Assembly: GCF_002090095.1 (NCBI RefSeq)
Contig: NZ_BBRJ01000002.1
Span: forward strand, 1,798,817 to 1,862,816
Reading direction: 5' to 3'
DNA length: 64,000 nt
Source: Demequina sp. NBRC 110053
GTDB taxonomy: Bacteria > Actinomycetota > Actinomycetes > Actinomycetales > Demequinaceae
Shown: in pieces, positions 59,709-64,000 of the stretch
Layout of the letters: each line of letters starts with the position of its first letter
Position numbering within the stretch: position 1 is the first letter of the stretch
The notes under the pieces: model-generated
What the model was told of the DNA's origin: nothing
Database searches by the model: none
What the model saw: the letters and a program-made list of their open reading frames with translations, nothing else
Made by a program: the position numbers and the translations under genes

Positions 59709-60602
59709 CTAAGCCGTGGGACGCAGCTTGGGTGACGCGAGGATCGCGACGAAGTGGCCCGCGAGCACGAGCGGCGTCACCGCGCACATGGCGATCAGCA
59801 GCCACCACACCACGGGGGCGCCGATCACGAGCTGCACGAGCGCGGCGAGCAGGATCAGGTGCGTCATCTCCACGGAGTGATAGATGCGGTGCAGCGGCAC
59901 CACGTTGAACGCGCGCCGGGCGAGTCCCAGCGCCGAGTGGTCGATGCGCCGCGCCTCGGTGGAGTCCTCCATCTTGCCCAGGCCCACGGAGCCCCGTGAC
60001 ACGTGGACCGCGTCGTTGAGCATCTTGTTCATGAGGACCATGCACCCCAGCAGCGCGCCGAGCGCGAGCGGCAGCACGTCACCGGTGGAGATCGCGAGCG
60101 CGGCCCCGAGCGTGACCGGGATGCCGCCCTCGGTCGTGTAGTGCGCGATCTTGTCCAGGAAGATCCCGCGGGGACCAGAGGTGCCGCGCACGCGCGCGAC
60201 CTCGCCGTCCGAGGCATCGATGAGCATCTGGAGCTGGGCGAAGACCGCAGCCAGCAGAGGACCGGCGATGGTGGGGATCAGCAGCGACAGCGCCGCCATC
60301 CAGCCGGTCAGGATGACGCCGATCGTCACGGTGTCGGCGGTCAGCCCGCGGGCGAGGAACCGCCGGGTCAGGTACGGCGAGACCTTGCGCCAGTACTTGT
60401 CCGCGCTCCAGTGCTCGGCGGTGGCGCGGCCCCGGATCGCGACAGGTTGGCCGATCTCTCGGATCTCCTCCACGGAGACGTCGAGGCGTCCGAGCCGGGG
60501 TGCTCCGGCCGACGGCAGGGGGTCGCCGCCGTGCAGCGGGCGCGCGCTGCTGGGGAGGGGACCGGGCTCAGACACGCCCGACAGGATATCAACCGCGTTC
60601 AC
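59709..60602 (-). CDS. CDP-alcohol phosphatidyltransferase family protein, variant active site
   Basis: A 297-aa membrane enzyme that joins a CDP-linked donor to an alcohol acceptor. Residues 1-75 are cytosolic; six or so helices follow. The family motif D-x2-DG-x2-AR-x8-G-x3-D-x3-D appears as D129-A-S-D132-G133-E-V-A136-R137 ... G146-x3-D150, but the last Asp, the presumed base, is His154 (LDKIAHY). I recall LDxxxHY in some actinobacterial relatives, so this is probably a subfamily feature, not decay. Donor and acceptor are unknown; phospholipid or inositol-lipid synthesis is one option. It is divergent from the ABC exporter gene. Confidence 0.82.
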   Translation of the reverse strand: MNAVDILSGVSEPGPLPSSARPLHGGDPLPSAGAPRLGRLDVSVEEIREIGQPVAIRGRATAEHWSADKYWRKVSPYLTRRFLARGLTADTVTIGVILTGWMAALSLLIPTIAGPLLAAVFAQLQMLIDASDGEVARVRGTSGPRGIFLDKIAHYTTEGGIPVTLGAALAISTGDVLPLALGALLGCMVLMNKMLNDAVHVSRGSVGLGKMEDSTEARRIDHSALGLARRAFNVVPLHRIYHSVEMTHLILLAALVQLVIGAPVVWWLLIAMCAVTPLVLAGHFVAILASPKLRPTA

Positions 60603-60666
60603 GCGGCGTTCATCTTGCTCGGTGAGCGGGCTCAGGTGGGAGCGGCGCCGGGTCTACCCTGGCGAC

Positions 60667-62571
60667 ATGTCCCTCCCCGCACCGCCCGGATCGCGGCGCG
60701 CAGCGCTCGGCGGCGGCACCCACGCGCGAGGAGTTGCCGGCAGGGATGAGAGCGCGCAGCGCGCGGCGAACGCGAGCGCACCCGACATCCCCCACCTGTG
60801 GTCCCGCGTGACCGAGCTGTTCCGGCCCTACCGCAGGCAGCTGGCCCTCACGGCCGCGCTCGTCATCGTCACGGCGGCCGCGGGCGTCATCCCGCCGCTC
60901 GTCATCGAGCGCATCTTCGACGACGCCCTGTTCCCCGAGGACCTGCCCGGGCCCGACCTCACGCTGCTGGTCGAGCTCACGGTGCTGGTCATCGTGATCT
61001 TCCTGGTCACGGCGGTGCTCGGCGTGTGGCAGACCTATGTCACGTCCTCGGTCGGCAACAAGGTGACGGGCGACCTGCGCATGCAGCTGTTCGACCGTCT
61101 GCAGGCGATGGATCTCGCGTTCTTCACGCGCACGAAGACCGGCGTGATCCAGTCGCGGCTCCAGAACGATGTCGGGGGAGTGTCGGGAGTCCTCACGACC
61201 TTCGTCTCCTCCATCGTGGGCAACTCGGTGACGGTGCTCGCATCGCTGATCGCGATGCTGATCCTCGACTGGCGGCTCACGCTGGTCGCCGTCGTCATCA
61301 CGCCGGCGCTGGTGCTGATCCAGCGTCGCGTGGGCCAGGTGCGAGCGCGGCTCGCGTCACATACCCAGGAGTCGCTGTCGGAGATGACCGCGATCACCCA
61401 GGAGACGCTCTCGGTCAGCGGCATCCTGCTGTCGAAGGTTTACAACCGTCAGCGGCTCGAGTCGGAGCGCTACGCCGCCGAGAACGCCAACCAGATCGGC
61501 CTGCAGGTGCGGCTGGCGATGTCGGGCCAGTGGTTCTTCGGCCTCGTCACGGTGATCATGAGCTCGGTGCCGGCGCTCATCTACCTGGCGGCCGGACTGC
61601 TCATCGCGCACGCCAACGACCAGGGCCTCGAGCCGTCGATCACGGCGGGAACGGTGGTCGCCTTCACGGCGATCCAGGGCCGCCTGCTGTTCCCGCTCAT
61701 GGCGCTCATGCGTGTCGCCCTCGAGGTGCAGACCTCGCGCGCGCTGTTCGCGCGCATCTTCGAGTACCTCGACCTCGAGCCGGCGATCCGCGACAGCGCC
61801 GATGCGCGGGATGCGGGCGACGCGCCCGGTCCGATGGGCAGGGTCGAGTTCCGCGACGTCACCTTCCGCTACCCCGACGCCCCTGCCCAGACGACGGCGA
61901 CGCTGGGGGGCGTGAGCTTCGTGGCGGAGCCTGGCCAGACCGTCGCGTTCGTCGGTCCGTCCGGGGCCGGGAAGACGACCATCGTGTACCTCGCCGCGCG
62001 ACTCCACGAGGCCTCGAGCGGCGCCGTGCTGTTCGCGGGCGAGGACGTCCGCGAGCTCACACACGAGTCCGTGGTGGAGAGGGTGGGGGTCGTCAGTCAG
62101 GAGACCTATCTCTTCCACGCGAGCATCGCCGAGAACCTGCGCTACGCCAAGCCAGACGCATCCGACGAGGAGCTCGTCGTAGCGTGCCGGGCCGCCAACA
62201 TCCACGACCAGATCGAGCGCTTCGAGCACGGCTACGACACCGTCGTGGGCGAGCGCGGCTACCGCCTGTCGGGTGGCGAGAAGCAGCGCATCGCCATCGC
62301 CAGGGTGCTGCTCAAGGACCCGCCGGTGCTGCTGCTCGACGAGGCCACGAGCGCGCTCGACACCGTGAGCGAGCGCGTGGTCCAGGCGGCGCTCGACCGG
62401 GCCGCGGAGGGCCGCACCACCTTGGTTGTCGCCCACCGGCTCTCGACCATCGCCGACGCTGACGTCGTCCACGTGGTCTCCGGCGGGCGCATCGTCGAGT
62501 CAGGGACGCCCGCCGAGCTCGCGGCCGCCGGCGGCCTGTATGCCGAGCTCGCGTCGCGCCAGGGCGCCTGA
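60667..62571 (+). CDS. ABC exporter, fused membrane and ATPase domains (LmrA/MsbA type)
   Basis: A 634-aa half-exporter that should dimerise. After a 45-residue basic N-terminus come six helices (about residues 58-350; TAALVIVTAAAGVIPPLVIERI, TRTKTGVIQSRLQNDVGG, VYNRQRLESERYAAEN). The nucleotide-binding domain has Walker A GPSGAGKTT, Q-loop GVVSQETYLFH, signature LSGGEKQRIAIARVL, Walker B VLLLDEATSALD and H-loop VAHRLST. The ATG at 60667 is chosen because the longer frame is within the divergent gene. The substrate is unknown; it is convergent with a short Cys-rich peptide gene. Confidence 0.94.
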   Translation: MSLPAPPGSRRAALGGGTHARGVAGRDESAQRAANASAPDIPHLWSRVTELFRPYRRQLALTAALVIVTAAAGVIPPLVIERIFDDALFPEDLPGPDLTLLVELTVLVIVIFLVTAVLGVWQTYVTSSVGNKVTGDLRMQLFDRLQAMDLAFFTRTKTGVIQSRLQNDVGGVSGVLTTFVSSIVGNSVTVLASLIAMLILDWRLTLVAVVITPALVLIQRRVGQVRARLASHTQESLSEMTAITQETLSVSGILLSKVYNRQRLESERYAAENANQIGLQVRLAMSGQWFFGLVTVIMSSVPALIYLAAGLLIAHANDQGLEPSITAGTVVAFTAIQGRLLFPLMALMRVALEVQTSRALFARIFEYLDLEPAIRDSADARDAGDAPGPMGRVEFRDVTFRYPDAPAQTTATLGGVSFVAEPGQTVAFVGPSGAGKTTIVYLAARLHEASSGAVLFAGEDVRELTHESVVERVGVVSQETYLFHASIAENLRYAKPDASDEELVVACRAANIHDQIERFEHGYDTVVGERGYRLSGGEKQRIAIARVLLKDPPVLLLDEATSALDTVSERVVQAALDRAAEGRTTLVVAHRLSTIADADVVHVVSGGRIVESGTPAELAAAGGLYAELASRQGA

Positions 62572-62601
62572 CTCCACGGCGTCGGTGCGCAGCAAAGCGA
62601 A

Positions 62602-62635
62602 AGGCGGGACCGGGCCCGAGGGCCCGATCCCGCCT
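62602..62635. terminator. Terminator between the ABC exporter and the Cys-rich peptide gene
   Basis: AGGCGGGA-C-CGGGCC pairs with GGCCCG-A-TCCCGCCT, a 14-bp stem with one C/A mismatch and a CGAG loop. It lies 30 nt after the exporter stop and 23 nt after the peptide stop, serving both convergent genes. Confidence 0.8.
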
Positions 62636-62658
62636 GACGTCTCGAAGGGTGAGGTCGA

Positions 62659-62763
62659 CTAGCTGCCGCAGGCGCAGCCGCCGCCGCAGCACCCGTCGGT
62701 GCTCTCGGGTGCGGGGGCCTGCGCGTCCTTGTCGATCAGGTCGATGCTCTGCTTGTCAGCCAT
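62659..62763 (-). CDS. 34-residue cysteine-rich peptide of unknown function
   Basis: An open frame of 34 codons with GGAAGGAG exactly 6 nt before its ATG and a good terminator after the stop; both favour a real gene. The N-terminal half is hydrophilic and charged (MADKQSIDLIDKD), a short Ala/Pro region follows, and the end is DGCCGGGCACGS with four Cys and five Gly. No signal peptide or hydrophobic helix is present. The C-terminus could bind a metal or be a modified core peptide. It follows the M13 peptidase gene by 99 nt on the same strand and faces an ABC exporter. I do not recognise a family. Confidence 0.7.
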   Translation of the reverse strand: MADKQSIDLIDKDAQAPAPESTDGCCGGGCACGS

Positions 62764-62862
62764 ATGCTGCTCCTTCCGGCGGGGGACAGCCCCGTCCGCC
62801 GCGGGGCCTGCGCCCACGATAACCCGCGCGGGCGGCCTCGCGGAACCCGCGCATCGGCGCCG

Positions 62863-64000
62863 TCACCAGATGCTGACGCGCTCCTCTGGAGCGAGCCACA
62901 GCTCGTCCTGCTCGCTCACGCCGAACGCGTCGTACCAGGCGTCCATGTTGCGCACGATGCCATTGACACGGAACTCGCTGGGGGAGTGCGGGTCGGTGGA
63001 CAGCCGGGTGATGAGCGCCTCCGACCGGGTCTTCATGCGCTCGGTGAGGGCGTAGCCGATGAAGAAGCGCTGCAGCGCGGTCAGGCCGTCGACCTCCGGG
63101 GCGTCGGCGATCGATCCGCCGAGCGCGATCTCGTAGGCCTTGAGGGAGATCTCGACGCCCGCGAGGTCGCCGATGTTCTCGCCCACTGTGAGGGCGCCGT
63201 TGACGTGGTGAGAGCCATCCAGCTGCTTCGGGGAGTAGCCGTCATACTGTGCGATCAGGGCGTTCGCGCGCTCCATGAACGCCGCTCGGTCCTCCTCGGT
63301 CCACCAGTCCTCGAGGGCGCCGGTGCCGTTGTACTTCGAGCCCTGGTCGTCGAAGCCGTGGCCGATCTCGTGGCCGATCACCGAGCCGATGCCGCCGTAG
63401 TTGACCGCAGCGTCCGCCTCGGGGTGGAAGAACGGCGGCTGCAGGATGGCCGCGGGGAACACGATCTCGTTGGCCATGGGAAGGTAGTAGGCGTTGACGG
63501 TCTGCGGCGTCATGAGCCATTCGGTGCGGTCGACCGGCTTGCCGATCTTGGACCACTCCCAGTCCTCCTCGAACGCCGAGGCGCTGCGGACGTTGCCGAG
63601 CAGATCGTCCGACGTGACCGCGAAGCCCGTGTAGTCGCGCCACTTCTCGGGGTAGCCGATCTTGGGCGTGAACTGTGCGAGCTTGTCGAGAGCGCGCTGC
63701 TGCGTGGCGGGCGTCATCCAGTCGAGGGACGTGATGGACACCCGGTACGCCTCGATGAGGTTCGCCACCAGGGCGTCCATCTGCTCCTTGTACTCCGGCG
63801 GGAAGTGCTGGTCGACGTAGACCTGGCCCACGAGCTCGCCCGCGACCGACTCGACGAACCCCACGCCGCGCTTCCAGCGCTTGCGCTGCTCGGTCGCCCC
63901 TGACAGGACCGTGCCGTAGAACTCGAAGTTCGCCTTCGAGATCTCCTCGGTCAGGTACGCCGCCCGCGAGTTGACGATGCGCCAGCGCAGGTACTCCTGC
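62863..64000 (-). CDS. pepO: M13 family metallopeptidase (PepO/neprilysin type), N-terminus outside the window
   Basis: The C-terminal 379 codons of a zinc endopeptidase; the reading frame is open to the window end, so the start lies beyond base 64000. The zinc site is GHEIGHGFDDQGS (HExxH), and the third ligand lies in ENIGDLAGVEIS. MANEIVFPAAILQPPFF and the C-terminal VNGIVRNMDAWYDAF are standard M13 features. In the family the full protein is about 650-680 aa. The gene may be co-transcribed with the 34-residue peptide downstream. Confidence 0.95.
   Translation of the reverse strand, partial: QEYLRWRIVNSRAAYLTEEISKANFEFYGTVLSGATEQRKRWKRGVGFVESVAGELVGQVYVDQHFPPEYKEQMDALVANLIEAYRVSITSLDWMTPATQQRALDKLAQFTPKIGYPEKWRDYTGFAVTSDDLLGNVRSASAFEEDWEWSKIGKPVDRTEWLMTPQTVNAYYLPMANEIVFPAAILQPPFFHPEADAAVNYGGIGSVIGHEIGHGFDDQGSKYNGTGALEDWWTEEDRAAFMERANALIAQYDGYSPKQLDGSHHVNGALTVGENIGDLAGVEISLKAYEIALGGSIADAPEVDGLTALQRFFIGYALTERMKTRSEALITRLSTDPHSPSEFRVNGIVRNMDAWYDAFGVSEQDELWLAPEERVSIW

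Overview
The window is about 70% GC chromosomal DNA from a high-GC Gram-positive bacterium, most likely an actinobacterium of the order Micrococcales. The evidence is the GC content and frequent GTG starts, the old-yellow-enzyme and truncated-globin types, a tRNA-His next to orn, an ssb-ettA-thioesterase neighbourhood, and C-terminal SLH-like repeats of the TGWEDGTFRPF type common in Cellulomonas/Demequina/Microbacterium relatives. The family assignment is an inference. I saw no phage, insertion sequence, integrase, CRISPR array or rRNA operon; the content is core genome plus transport and cell-envelope functions.

Layout. 1-2.1 kb: a PadR/HAAS-type membrane protein pair, tRNA-Leu, a Bcp peroxiredoxin and tRNA-Lys. 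2.1-6.7 kb: an App1-like phosphatase and an Opu/Osm-type compatible-solute ABC transporter, with a divergent ATPase and a binding protein whose two halves appear circularly permuted. 6.7-14.5 kb: a DUF4126 protein, a PadR-controlled FtsX-type ABC system, a GlsB-like stress protein, tRNA-His, orn, and a YtrA-type GntR regulator with its ABC exporter. 14.5-19.3 kb: a lipoprotein and two tandem OatA-like acyltransferase/SGNH proteins. 19.5-22.1 kb: an old-yellow enzyme, a TetR regulator and a divergent DUF4386 membrane protein sharing two strong operators. 22.3-29.7 kb: a ytfQRT-yjfF-like sugar ABC transporter with a second ATPase gene and a LacI regulator, then tRNA-Arg. 29.9-33.7 kb: two dynamin-like/YfjP-like GTPases and proC. 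34-38.5 kb: two large secreted proteins (a carbohydrate-binding protein with no catalytic domain, and a metallophosphoesterase-LamG-SLH protein). 38.6-41.9 kb: ssb, ettA, a thioesterase and an NTF2-like protein. 42.1-45.4 kb: a second, conventional ProVWX glycine-betaine system. 45.7-48.3 kb: mscS, glbO and tesB as one operon. 48.3-55.7 kb: malQ and two tandem pepN genes. 55.7-59.2 kb: a frameshifted MarR gene beside two MFS transporters. 59.2-64 kb: trmL, a CDP-alcohol phosphatidyltransferase, an ABC exporter, a 34-residue cysteine-rich peptide and a truncated M13 peptidase.

Several genes fit osmotic and envelope stress: two independent compatible-solute importers, MscS, GlsB, proC (proline synthesis), OatA-like wall or polysaccharide acyltransferases, and the YtrA-type ABC unit. 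Regulation is mostly local: PadR, PadR, GntR, TetR, LacI and MarR genes sit next to their probable targets, and for five of these six a palindromic operator candidate can be read beside the regulator or target gene.

The observations most worth following are the circularly permuted binding protein at 3221-4231; the 34-aa Cys-rich peptide at 62659-62763; the 4-bp tandem duplication that frameshifts the MarR gene at 56094-56101; and the word GCGCATCGGCGC with its 9-base core CGCATCGGC, which is strongly enriched, especially between genes and in inverted pairs.
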